Shown here in pieces: positions 15,958-24,245 of a stretch of DNA of 25,376 nucleotides. The position numbers and the translations under genes were made by a program. The DNA comes from JAYODW01 sp038116745. Its GTDB lineage: Bacteria; Pseudomonadota; Gammaproteobacteria; Ga0077536. Numbering within the stretch: position 1 is the first letter of the stretch; the number at the start of each line of letters is the position of its first letter. Where the stretch lies: assembly GCA_038116745.1 (NCBI GenBank), contig JAYODW010000059.1, forward strand, positions 1-25,376. The letters are read 5' to 3'. A model generated the notes under the pieces. That model searched no databases and had not been told where the DNA came from. It saw only the letters and a program-made list of their open reading frames with translations.

Positions 15958-17121
15958 TCAAGCCGAACCACCCTGGACCAAAAGAAGTTTCCGGTACAGC
16001 GAAAGCGTCTGCCGCGCGATCGCCTTCACGTCGTATTCCCGTTCAACCATTTGGCGGCCAGCCGCGGCCAGTCGCGGCCAGCGAGCGGGCTCTGCGAGAA
16101 CGTCGGCGATCGCGGACGCCAGCGCCACGGGATCCCGCGCAGGCACCAGGACTCCGTTGACGGAATCGCGACAGACATCCCGGCAGCCGGGGACATCTGT
16201 CGCCACCAGAGGGCGTCCGCACGCGGCCGCTTCGAGCAGCACCTTCGGCAATCCCTCCCGATAAGACGGCAGGCAAACAATACTGGCCTGGCGATAAACA
16301 TCAGCCATGTCTGCACGATATCCCCACCACTCGATATCACTTGAGGCACACCAGGCCTCAACCTGTTCAACAGCTATCGCCGCCGGATTGTCCGCATCGA
16401 CTGCCCCAACCAGAACGAATCGGGCCTTCACCGAACGGGCGCGTAATGCTCTCGCAGCGGAGACAAATTCTTCGACTCCTTTGTCGCGGAGTAGTCTGGC
16501 TGGCAGCAGAACGATGGGTTCCCCGACCGGCAGCGGCGTGAGGGGGAACTGCTCAAGATCAATGCCAACTCCGGCAATCAGGGCAATCCGATCGGCAGTG
16601 GTGACCCGCTCCTCAATGAGCAGGTCGCGATCTTCAGCATTCTGCACAAGTAGCGAGACGTTTTTTGCCCGCATGATGAGGCGCAGCGCGGTCAGAACAA
16701 GATATTTGAACCACCTTGCCCTGCTGTCCTTGCTGGAGAACAGGTATCCCATGCCGGTGATTGCCGCGACCCACTGTGTACGCGACGAAGTGTAGACGCC
16801 GAGTAAACTGAGAAGAATCGGTTTGAACGAAACCAGCTGTACGATGTCCGGCTGGGCTTTACGTGCCAGCTTGGCAAGTTTGAAAGCCACCCTGAGATCG
16901 CGCCAGGGCCGTCGCAGGGAGCGCTCAAAAGGCATACGAAAGCAGTCGAATCCAATACGCTGCAAGGCCATCTCATGCTCGCCGAACCTCGCCGCCACGC
17001 TCACTTCAATACCCTGTTGAAGAAACTGCTCGGCCAGAGCTTTGCGGTGAGAGGCGAAATACCAGTCCTCGGTCACCGCGAAGAGAATGGAGCCAGGCAA
17101 CCCCCCCGCGTCCACGGCCAT
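15958..17121 (-). CDS. GT4 glycosyltransferase (WbpJ/PglA-like style)
   Basis: This GT-B fold retaining glycosyltransferase (387 residues) probably adds a sugar to the polyprenyl-linked repeat unit on the cytoplasmic face. The C-terminal nucleotide-binding half shows RLLRDKGVEEFV (209-220) and the EX7E motif in REGLPKVLLE, with E289 and E297, followed by PLVATDVPGCRDV. An aromatic run, EDWYFASHR, sits near the N-terminus. The ATG at 17121 overlaps the stop of the upstream glycosyltransferase by one base (TGATG). A run of seven G residues (plus-strand C7 at 17101-17107) lies within codons 5-7, a possible slippage site. A 10-bp unit is repeated three times at 16054-16083 and encodes RWPRLAAAGR. 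The sugar specificity is unknown. Confidence 0.92.
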   Translation of the reverse strand: MAVDAGGLPGSILFAVTEDWYFASHRKALAEQFLQQGIEVSVAARFGEHEMALQRIGFDCFRMPFERSLRRPWRDLRVAFKLAKLARKAQPDIVQLVSFKPILLSLLGVYTSSRTQWVAAITGMGYLFSSKDSRARWFKYLVLTALRLIMRAKNVSLLVQNAEDRDLLIEERVTTADRIALIAGVGIDLEQFPLTPLPVGEPIVLLPARLLRDKGVEEFVSAARALRARSVKARFVLVGAVDADNPAAIAVEQVEAWCASSDIEWWGYRADMADVYRQASIVCLPSYREGLPKVLLEAAACGRPLVATDVPGCRDVCRDSVNGVLVPARDPVALASAIADVLAEPARWPRLAAAGRQMVEREYDVKAIARQTLSLYRKLLLVQGGSA

Positions 17122-18305
17122 CAAACCCGACCAACACGCCGCGGCGGTGGATCTGGATCTCGAAAATGCCCTCGCATGAGGCTCGTATAGAGCGTTGCAT
17201 ACCTGGAGACGGTTGCTTCGACGGAAAACGATTCTCTCGCCCGCTCGCGGGCAGCACGCCCCATCGCCAGTCGCTTTTGCGCGTCATTCGCCAGAGAAGC
17301 GATGGCTTCACCCAAGCCAGCCGGGTCCGCTGGCTCGACGACCAGACCATGGTCTCCGCTTGTGATCGCCTCCGGATTCCCGCCTGCGTTTGTCACTATC
17401 TGCGGCAGACCTGCGGCCATCGCTTCGAGAACGGCATTCGAAAATCCCTCTTCGTGGGACGCATTTAGCGCAAGGTCGGCGGCCTCCAGATATGGGAATA
17501 CATTCGTCACCGTTCCTTCCCAGCGCACGTGTTGCTCGAGGCCGAACTGCGCGACAGTCGATTTAAGGTCCGAAGCCAATCCTCTGTCAGCCCCGATCAT
17601 GATGACGAGCCAGGATTCCGGCATACGGCTGCGCACACGACGCAGTGCCTCCAGTACGTCGCCATGTCCTTTGTAGGGGAGCAGGTTCGCGACCATAACC
17701 ATTACCAGCTGATCCTCTCCAACACGGAGTAATCGGCGGGCGTTGATTTTTCGCGCATCGCTTGGGGCGGGCAAAGTTCGGACTCCGTTGTAGATCACGT
17801 GCCTGATCCTTTCAGGTATGCCCTCCGCTGCAAGATCGCGATTAACCGCTTGGGAGTTAGCCAGGACGCCGTCCATGCGCATATGCAGGAACCGTTCTAA
17901 TGGCCGCGCGTACCAACGTTTCCGCTGATAGTGGTTGAGGCTGCGACGGCTCATAAGTCGGATGCAGGAAGGTGCTGCAAAACTCACGAGCCCTCCCAGA
18001 AGATAGGCCTCAGGAAGGAAGAAATGCAGGATATCCGGTCTTTCCCGGCTCAGGTTTGACCAAAGACAATGCGCCGTCCTGCATACGCCGAGCCACCCAC
18101 GACTGCGATGCGCTGGAGAGAGAACCCGTACACCGGACTTCTCCAGACTCTCCTGTAACTCTCCGCCTTGCCGAAAGGCAAAAACGACACACTCGAATCC
18201 GCGCTGGTTTAGCGCGACGGTCATTTCCTGCACGTGACGTTCGCATCCGCCTCGATCGAGCTGGCCGATTACCACCAGGATTTTGCTTTTGCGTTGGAGA
18301 GACAA
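17121..18305 (-). CDS. GT4 glycosyltransferase
   Basis: This is a second GT-B glycosyltransferase (394 residues) of the same family but clearly distinct from its neighbour. The N-terminal GQLDRGGCERHV (14-25) is the family's acceptor-side loop, ANLLPYKGH (206-214) marks the donor domain, and EEGFSNAVLE carries the EX7E pair E286 and E294. An in-frame stop at 18318-18320 leaves only the TTG at 18305 as a sensible start, because the next candidate (GTG at 18275) would remove the first strand. No strong ribosome binding site is visible. The gene follows asnB after 97 bases and is coupled to the next glycosyltransferase by a one-base overlap. The donor and acceptor are unknown. Confidence 0.9.
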   Translation of the reverse strand: MSLQRKSKILVVIGQLDRGGCERHVQEMTVALNQRGFECVVFAFRQGGELQESLEKSGVRVLSPAHRSRGWLGVCRTAHCLWSNLSRERPDILHFFLPEAYLLGGLVSFAAPSCIRLMSRRSLNHYQRKRWYARPLERFLHMRMDGVLANSQAVNRDLAAEGIPERIRHVIYNGVRTLPAPSDARKINARRLLRVGEDQLVMVMVANLLPYKGHGDVLEALRRVRSRMPESWLVIMIGADRGLASDLKSTVAQFGLEQHVRWEGTVTNVFPYLEAADLALNASHEEGFSNAVLEAMAAGLPQIVTNAGGNPEAITSGDHGLVVEPADPAGLGEAIASLANDAQKRLAMGRAARERARESFSVEATVSRYATLYTSLMRGHFRDPDPPPRRVGRV

Positions 18306-18402
18306 GCCAAGAGGTCTTCAAGGGTGAACGAGGAAACTGTCCCAAATTGCACTACAGCCGCCGTATCAGCAGCAATTTCGGTTACTGCATCACAGCCCAT
18401 CA
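18306..18402. repeat. asnB-glycosyltransferase spacer with inverted repeat
   Basis: This 97-base gap is the widest spacer inside the downstream operon. It holds AAATTGC (18344-18350) and its exact inverse GCAATTT (18372-18378), 21 bases apart. This could be a stem in the mRNA or a protein site, but at seven bases per arm it could also be chance. Confidence 0.25.
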
Positions 18403-20361
18403 CTAAGGGCGCTCATAACGCTCCAACCAGGCCTGAAACATCAGCACAGGCCACAGCAGGTGGGCGTTATCGGCACGTTGCTCCAGGTGCGCGCGCCAGT
18501 GGCGCTCGACCACCGTAGCGCGAAAATAGCCCTCCCGCGTGATTCTGCTGGAGTCGAGCAATGTTGCGGCCCAGTCGCGGAGCGGACCGCGCAACCAGGC
18601 TCCAATGGGAACGCCAAAGCCCATTTTAGGGCGCTCAAACAACGTCCGCGGGACGTAGCGCTCGAGCACCTTTTTCAAAATCCACTTTCCCTCCCCGCGC
18701 CGCACCTTAAGCGCCAGCGGCATTCGCCAAGCGTGCTCTGCTACGCGGTGATCGAGGAACGGAACACGAACTTCCAGGCTCTCGCCCATACTCGCACGAT
18801 CGACCTTGGTCAGAATGTCGTCCGGCAAGTAGGTCAGGAAGTCGAGAAGCATCATGCGCTCTGTAAACGTAGGCATTCCGCCGGTTCGACCGCGAAGCTG
18901 GTCCACAAGATCGACGTTGGTGGATCCGATCACCAGAGCGGAAGGCTCTGCCCACATGCTGATCAAGGCCTTGTAAACCTCCATTTCGTCCGGAATCGAA
19001 AGCAGCGCTGCAAGCTTCTGCACTTTGCGACCAATCTGCTTATGGCGCCAGCGCCCCGGAAACATAGGCCTCAGCTGATCAAAGAACTGTTCAACACGCG
19101 CCTCAGGAAATCGTCGGGCCAGACTCGACACCGCGTCGCGTAGAGGCAAGGGAACTCTGGCCGAGCGTCGCCAGATTCGCTGCCCCAGGTGGTATCGGTT
19201 GTAACCGCCGAACAGCTCATCGCCGCCGTCACCCGACAACGCCACTGTCACTTGTTGCCTGGCAAGCGCTGACACCAGGTACGTCGGGATCTGCGAAGAG
19301 TCGGCAAAGGGCTCCGAGTAAAGGTGGGGAAGCCTAGGAATGACGGCTTGCGCTTCGCTTGCGCTCACATAAAGTTCGGTATGCGAAGTTCCCAGGTGCT
19401 GCGCGACCCGCTGCGCCTCCACAGCCTCGTCATATCCAGCCTCTTCAAACCCGATGCTGAAAGTCCGGACCGGCTTCATGGTCTCCGCCTGCATCAGCGC
19501 AACTATCGTAGAGGAGTCGATCCCACCGGACAGAAACGCTCCCAGCGGAACATCGGTAATCATCTTGTCGCGGATCGTTTTGCGCAGGAGCATGTCAAGT
19601 TGGTCCACCGCGAGAGCCGGTTCAACTGCGCGCTGATTTTGAGCAGCGTCGGTGGCAACTTCGGATGCGTCCCAATACTGACCTGGCGTCACTGCGAGAC
19701 CGCCAGCATCAAGCGATATGCGCAGCCACCCCCCGGCAGAGAGTTTGTAGACATCCTGATAAATCGTCCGCGGCGCCGGCACGTAGAAGTGTCGCATCAT
19801 GAGTCCGAGCGAATCGCGGTCAATATCAGGCGACCACCCAGGAAACCGCCGCAGCGCAGCCAGATCGGATGCGAAGAGGAATGTCCCGTTGACCGTCGCG
19901 TAGTAAAGCGGCTTCTCGCCAACCCTGTCTCGCGCTAACCAGAGAGTTCGCTCTTCTCGATCCCAGAGAGCGAGTGCGAACATGCCGACAAACCTCTCTA
20001 GCGCTGCCTCCCACCCGAATCGCTCAAACGTAGCCAGCGCAACCTCGGTGTCAGAATGGCCGCGAAAAGGGTAACCGGTCGACTCCAGTAATTTGCGTAA
20101 TTCCCCGAAGTTGTAAATTTCACCGTTGAGAGCAATGACGTAACGTCCGTTGGCCGACATCATGGGCTGGCGACCCGCTGCCGAAAGGTCAACGATTGAG
20201 AGGCGACGATGTCCCAGCGCGAGGCCGATCTGCGGGTCTATCCAGACTCCAGAGTCATCCGGTCCCCTGTGACGCATTTCCATACCCATGCGTTGGCACA
20301 GGTCCTTGAGGGCGGTTTCACTTTTGCATGTGCTTGGAACCAGCCCCAGAATCCCACACAT
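18403..20361 (-). CDS. asnB: AsnB-family glutamine-dependent amidotransferase
   Basis: This 652-residue protein has the complete class-II asparagine synthetase layout. The N-terminal glutaminase domain has the nucleophile Cys2 and the blocks RHRGPDDSG (30-38), NGEIYN (79-84) and GHSDTEV (101-107). The ATP-pyrophosphatase domain has SGGIDSS (278-284) and LSGDGGDELFGGYNRY. Proteins with this layout either make asparagine or, when encoded in O-antigen and capsule loci as with Pseudomonas WbpS, amidate the carboxyl of uronic acids. The position between uronic-acid genes and glycosyltransferases makes sugar amidation more likely, but sequence alone does not exclude asparagine synthesis. GAGAGG seven bases before the ATG is a good ribosome binding site, and the 278-base upstream gap suggests its own promoter. 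Confidence 0.92.
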   Translation of the reverse strand: MCGILGLVPSTCKSETALKDLCQRMGMEMRHRGPDDSGVWIDPQIGLALGHRRLSIVDLSAAGRQPMMSANGRYVIALNGEIYNFGELRKLLESTGYPFRGHSDTEVALATFERFGWEAALERFVGMFALALWDREERTLWLARDRVGEKPLYYATVNGTFLFASDLAALRRFPGWSPDIDRDSLGLMMRHFYVPAPRTIYQDVYKLSAGGWLRISLDAGGLAVTPGQYWDASEVATDAAQNQRAVEPALAVDQLDMLLRKTIRDKMITDVPLGAFLSGGIDSSTIVALMQAETMKPVRTFSIGFEEAGYDEAVEAQRVAQHLGTSHTELYVSASEAQAVIPRLPHLYSEPFADSSQIPTYLVSALARQQVTVALSGDGGDELFGGYNRYHLGQRIWRRSARVPLPLRDAVSSLARRFPEARVEQFFDQLRPMFPGRWRHKQIGRKVQKLAALLSIPDEMEVYKALISMWAEPSALVIGSTNVDLVDQLRGRTGGMPTFTERMMLLDFLTYLPDDILTKVDRASMGESLEVRVPFLDHRVAEHAWRMPLALKVRRGEGKWILKKVLERYVPRTLFERPKMGFGVPIGAWLRGPLRDWAATLLDSSRITREGYFRATVVERHWRAHLEQRADNAHLLWPVLMFQAWLERYERP

Positions 20362-20639
20362 TTATCTGCCTCTCATAAACTCAGGTTTTCGAGGTTGCAT
20401 GCCGACCTTAAGGCTGGCGACAAAAGTTCAACGCTTGACGCTGCTCGACAAATCAATTGTCTGGGTGCCTGTTTGATTCGTGGCTTTTTCTAGAAAACGT
20501 CCGCGACCTGCTGCGAAGCGATGAGGGACTCTGAACGTTAAACTTAAGTGCCGATCGTCAACGACACGAAAAGCAGCTTAAACGGGTGCGACGGAAAGAG
20601 CATTTCAGCCGCAATCAGCAGACTCGATGCAGCGCCGTT
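20362..20639. promoter_or_regulatory. Upstream region of the asnB-galU unit, with palindromes
   Basis: This is the only large gap in the polysaccharide locus and probably holds the promoter of the downstream unit and the end of the upstream one. It contains a perfect 12-bp palindrome TTTTCTAGAAAA (20486-20497), an interrupted palindrome GACAA-N5-TTGTC (20447-20461) and the 8-bp palindromes CCTTAAGG (near 20407) and ACTTAAGT (20542-20549). The stretch is more A+T-rich than the flanking genes. I could not fix a -35/-10 pair or a convincing terminator. Confidence 0.4.
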
Positions 20640-21944
20640 TCAGCGACCAACACACGTGTAGCGAAAGTCCAGGCTCTCCGCGAGTTCTCGGTCGAACACA
20701 TTGCGCAGATCAACGAGCGCATCCCCGCGCATCGCACTTTTCACGCGCTTGAGATCAAGCCCCCGATACTGATTCCACTCGGTCAACAGCACCACGGCAT
20801 CGGCCCCCTTGCAGGCTTCATAGGGATCGGTCACGTAGTGAATTCCCTGTGGCAACAGGAGCTCGGCTTCCTTCATGCCTTGCGGGTCGTGGGCCCGGAC
20901 CGTTGCACCTTTCTCGATTAGCGGCGGCAGTATCGCCAGCGCCGGCGCGTCGCGCATATCGTCGGTTTCCGGCTTGAAAGTTAGCCCCAGCACCGCAAGT
21001 GTTTTTCCCGCTTCGCTATCCCCGAGCGCGCTCCGGATCTTTTTCACCATGCGCGCCTTCTGAGCAGCGTTAACCTCTATCACCGACTCAACGATGCGGC
21101 AGCTGACGCCCTGCTCCTGCGCGATACGCACCAGCGCCTGCGTGTCTTTGGGAAAGCAGGAGCCCCCGTAGCCCGGCCCTGGATGCAGAAACTTTCCGCC
21201 AATGCGGCCGTCCATGCCCATACCTTTGGCGACCGCGTGAACATCGGCCCCCACGCTTTCGCAAAGTGTGGCAATCTCGTTGATGAAGCTTATTTTTGTA
21301 GCCAGAAACGCATTCGAGGCGTATTTGATCAGCTCAGCGCTCTCCAGCCCGGTCACCATAACTGGCGCTTCTCGCAGGTTCAGCGGGCGATAAAGCTCGC
21401 GGAGCAGGGTTTCAGCTCGCGCGCTGTCGACACCGAGCACGACACGATCGGGACGCATGAAATCAGCGATGGCAGCGCCCTCGCGCAAAAACTCCGGGTT
21501 TGAGGCAACGTCAAAGTCCGCATCCGGATTGGCCTCGCGCACGATACGGGCGACATTCCGCGCCGTACCGACCGGAACCGTCGATTTGTCCACGATGACT
21601 GTGTAACCCTGCAGGCATGTAGCGATCTGGCGCGCCGCTTCGTAGACATAACTCAGGTCCGCAAAGCCTTCGCCGCGGCGGCTAGGGGTGCCGACTGCAA
21701 TGAACACGAGGTCCGCCGATCTGACAGCCGACTCCAGCTCGGTAGTAAAACGGAGGCGTCCCCCGGCAACATTGCGTTTAACCAGGTCGTCGAGACCGGG
21801 CTCGTAGATCGGAATCTCGCCATCAGTCAGCCGCGCGATCTTGGTGGCATCGACATCAACGCAGCAGACCTCAGCGCCAAACTCAGCAAAGCAACTTCCG
21901 GAAACGAGCCCGACATAGCCGGTCCCTACCATCACAACGTTCAC
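20640..21944 (-). CDS. ugd: UDP-glucose 6-dehydrogenase
   Basis: The enzyme oxidises UDP-glucose twice with NAD to UDP-glucuronate. The 434-residue protein has the N-terminal GTGYVG dinucleotide site (7-12), the central ELIKYASNAF block with K207 and the catalytic GGSCFPKDT with Cys263, then the UDP-binding C-terminal domain with VLGLTFKPETDDMRDAP. It belongs to the TuaD/Ugd branch, different from the TviB-type enzyme next door. The start is a GTG at 21944, only four bases after the upstream stop, with GGAGG about ten bases before it. Its product is a fitting substrate for the epimerase encoded at 23235, and its substrate comes from GalU at the far end of the locus. Confidence 0.96.
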   Translation of the reverse strand: MNVVMVGTGYVGLVSGSCFAEFGAEVCCVDVDATKIARLTDGEIPIYEPGLDDLVKRNVAGGRLRFTTELESAVRSADLVFIAVGTPSRRGEGFADLSYVYEAARQIATCLQGYTVIVDKSTVPVGTARNVARIVREANPDADFDVASNPEFLREGAAIADFMRPDRVVLGVDSARAETLLRELYRPLNLREAPVMVTGLESAELIKYASNAFLATKISFINEIATLCESVGADVHAVAKGMGMDGRIGGKFLHPGPGYGGSCFPKDTQALVRIAQEQGVSCRIVESVIEVNAAQKARMVKKIRSALGDSEAGKTLAVLGLTFKPETDDMRDAPALAILPPLIEKGATVRAHDPQGMKEAELLLPQGIHYVTDPYEACKGADAVVLLTEWNQYRGLDLKRVKSAMRGDALVDLRNVFDRELAESLDFRYTCVGR

Positions 21945-21948
21945 GGTT

Positions 21949-23238
21949 TCATAACCTCCACAAGGTCACACCCTCAGGTCGCTGGTCTCGAACCAACCGT
22001 CCCTTGACATCCATGACGACGCCACTGCCACCCGCCAGCAGCGCTTTAATAAGTCCCCAGCCTTGGTCCAGAAACTCCCGGTGCGGCACCGCGAGCACCA
22101 CGGCTTCAGCCGGCGATAGCTGTTCCCGCTTTAAGAGATTGATGCCGTATTCGTGCATAGCTTCTTCATGGCTCGCCATAGGGTCGAATACCTGCACGTT
22201 CAGACCATAGGAATCGAGCTCATCAATGATGTCGACCACCCGAGTGTTGCGCAGGTCAGGGACATCTTCCTTAAAGGTCAAACCCAGCACGGTAATGCAA
22301 CTATTCTTTATCACCCCGCCTCTCGCGATCAGAAGCTTGATGAGCTGTTGCGCGATGAACCGGCCCATGTCGTCGTTGATGCTGCGCCCGGCCAGGATCA
22401 CCTCAGGAATGTAGCCGAGCATGGCTGCTTTGTGCGTCAGGTAATACGGATCGACACCGATACAGTGACCGCCGACTAAGCCCGGGTCGAAGCGCAGAAA
22501 ATTCCATTTGGTTCCAGCCGCTGCAAGCACATCGCGGGTATCGATACCCATGCGGTCGAAAATCAGCGCCAGCTCGTTCATGAGAGCTATATTCAGGTCG
22601 CGCTGCGTGTTCTCGATGACTTTTGCTGCCTCGGCGACTTTGATCGTCGGCGCACGATGAACGCCGGCGGTAACCACACTGGCATAGACATCGGCAACCA
22701 CCTCGAGGATCTCGGGTGTTTGTCCAGAAACCACTTTGGTAATCCTGGTGAACGTATGTTCTTTGTCGCCCGGGTTGATCCGCTCAGGCGAGTAGCCCAC
22801 GAAGAAGTCTTCCCCCGCCACCAGCCCCGACACGCGCTCAAGGACAGGAACGCAATCCTCCTCCGTCGCGCCGGGGTAGACCGTGGATTCGAAAACGACG
22901 ATATCGCCGCGTTTAAGGATTCCGCCTACGGTCTCGGATGCCCTTAGCACAGGGGTAAGGTCCGGGCGCTTGGCAGCATCCACCGGTGTAGGTACTGCAA
23001 CAATGAAAAAATCGGCCTGCGCGAGGACAGATGGATCATCGGTGAACGTAATGTCGGCGCGCTGCAGTTCCGCAGTCTCGACTTCCAGCGTGCTGTCGCG
23101 GCCACGCTGCAGCTCTTCTATGCGCGCCCTGTTAATGTCAAACCCGATAGTGGAACGCTGCAATCCAAACGCGACCGCGACCGGCAGCCCAACGTAGCCC
23201 AGACCGACTACCGCAACCTTGCGTTCATTATTGGTCAT
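21949..23238 (-). CDS. tviB: TviB/WbpO-type UDP-N-acetylhexosamine 6-dehydrogenase
   Basis: This 429-residue NAD-dependent dehydrogenase resembles TviB (VipA) and WbpO, which oxidise UDP-GlcNAc or UDP-GalNAc to the HexNAc-uronic acid. It has GLGYVGLP (12-19), SPERINPGDK (150-159), ENTQRDLNIA (209-218) and the catalytic GGHCIGVDPYYL with Cys259, which differs from the Ugd-type GGSCFPKD. The C-terminal domain has VLGLTFKEDVPDLRNTRV. The ATG at 23238 overlaps the stop of the epimerase gene as ATGA, and ugd follows after four bases, so the three form one tight operon. Whether the substrate is UDP-GlcNAc or UDP-GalNAc cannot be decided here; no clear UDP-GlcNAc 4-epimerase (WbpP) is encoded in the window. 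Confidence 0.94.
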   Translation of the reverse strand: MTNNERKVAVVGLGYVGLPVAVAFGLQRSTIGFDINRARIEELQRGRDSTLEVETAELQRADITFTDDPSVLAQADFFIVAVPTPVDAAKRPDLTPVLRASETVGGILKRGDIVVFESTVYPGATEEDCVPVLERVSGLVAGEDFFVGYSPERINPGDKEHTFTRITKVVSGQTPEILEVVADVYASVVTAGVHRAPTIKVAEAAKVIENTQRDLNIALMNELALIFDRMGIDTRDVLAAAGTKWNFLRFDPGLVGGHCIGVDPYYLTHKAAMLGYIPEVILAGRSINDDMGRFIAQQLIKLLIARGGVIKNSCITVLGLTFKEDVPDLRNTRVVDIIDELDSYGLNVQVFDPMASHEEAMHEYGINLLKREQLSPAEAVVLAVPHREFLDQGWGLIKALLAGGSGVVMDVKGRLVRDQRPEGVTLWRL

Positions 23239-24245
23239 GAGATGTTGTAGAACTCCTTGTACCAGTCGACAAAATTCCGGATCCCGACTGCGATCGGGGT
23301 GTTCGGACGATAGCCAACGTCTTCGACCAGAGCAGTGACATCAGCGTAAGTATCGGGAACATCCCCGGCCTGCAGCGGCAGGAAGTTTTTCTTCGCTTCG
23401 ATGCCCAGGCAGTCCTCCAAAGTCCGAATAAACTCCATGAGGTGGACCGGCGAATTATTGCCGATGTTGTAGACACGATGCGGCGCCTTCGATGTCCCTG
23501 GATCAGGCGCGTCGCTGTTCCAATCGGGTGACGAGGCCGCAATCTGATCGAGGCAGTGGATAACACCGTTGGCGATGTCATCGATGTAGGTGAAGTCACG
23601 TCGATGGTCGCCGAAGTTGAACACGTCTATGGGCTCACCCGAGAGTATCCGGCGCGTGAACAGGAACAAGGACATATCCGGGCGTCCCCAGGGCCCGTAT
23701 ACAGTGAAGAAACGGAGACCGGTTGCCGGCAAACCATAAAGATGACTGTAGGTGTGCGCCATCAATTCGTTGGCTTTTTTAGTCGCTGCATACAAGGAGA
23801 CAGGATGGTCGACGTTGTCGTTCACGGAAAACGGCATCCGGGTATTGGCGCCGTAGACCGAGCTCGATGAGGCGTACACCAGGTGCTCGACTTTGGCGTG
23901 TCGACACCCTTCCAGCACATTCGTGGTCCCGACAATATTCGCGTCGATGTAGGCATGCGGGTTCTCCAGGGAATAACGCACGCCGGCCTGGGCCGCCAGA
24001 TGCACAACGCGAGCGGGCGCAACCTGTTCGAAAAGAGCCTCCATGCCACCGCGATCCGAAATATCAAGCTTCTCCAAGGAAAAAGCCTCATGCCCCTGGA
24101 TCCGCTGCAGTCGCGCCAGCTTCAGATTGACGTCGTAATAATCGTTCAGGTTGTCGACTCCGACGACCTCATCTCCACGCGCCAGAAGAAGCTCACTCAC
24201 CCTCGAACCAATAAATCCCGCTGCCCCCGTCACGAGGATTTTCAT
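23235..24245 (-). CDS. UDP-glucuronate 4-epimerase-like SDR enzyme
   Basis: This 336-residue extended SDR protein resembles the UDP-glucuronate 4-epimerases of capsule loci (LpsL/Cap1J group), which form UDP-galacturonate. It shows TGAAGFIG (6-13), YASSSSVYG (124-132) and the catalytic YAATK with Y152 and K156. The block RRDFTYIDDIANGV and the TVYGPWGRPDMSLF segment are typical of this subgroup. The ATG at 24245 has GGAGG seven bases upstream. It is the first gene of its operon, overlapping tviB by four bases. Given that pairing, it could also act on the HexNAc-uronate made by TviB; family resemblance favours UDP-glucuronate. Confidence 0.92.
   Translation of the reverse strand: MKILVTGAAGFIGSRVSELLLARGDEVVGVDNLNDYYDVNLKLARLQRIQGHEAFSLEKLDISDRGGMEALFEQVAPARVVHLAAQAGVRYSLENPHAYIDANIVGTTNVLEGCRHAKVEHLVYASSSSVYGANTRMPFSVNDNVDHPVSLYAATKKANELMAHTYSHLYGLPATGLRFFTVYGPWGRPDMSLFLFTRRILSGEPIDVFNFGDHRRDFTYIDDIANGVIHCLDQIAASSPDWNSDAPDPGTSKAPHRVYNIGNNSPVHLMEFIRTLEDCLGIEAKKNFLPLQAGDVPDTYADVTALVEDVGYRPNTPIAVGIRNFVDWYKEFYNIS

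Noticed and set aside
11252..24245. Recent horizontal acquisition of the whole polysaccharide locus
   Set aside because: Such loci are often transferred, but I saw no tRNA, integrase, insertion sequence or direct repeats at the borders, and base composition by eye is like the flanks except in the 20362-20639 gap.
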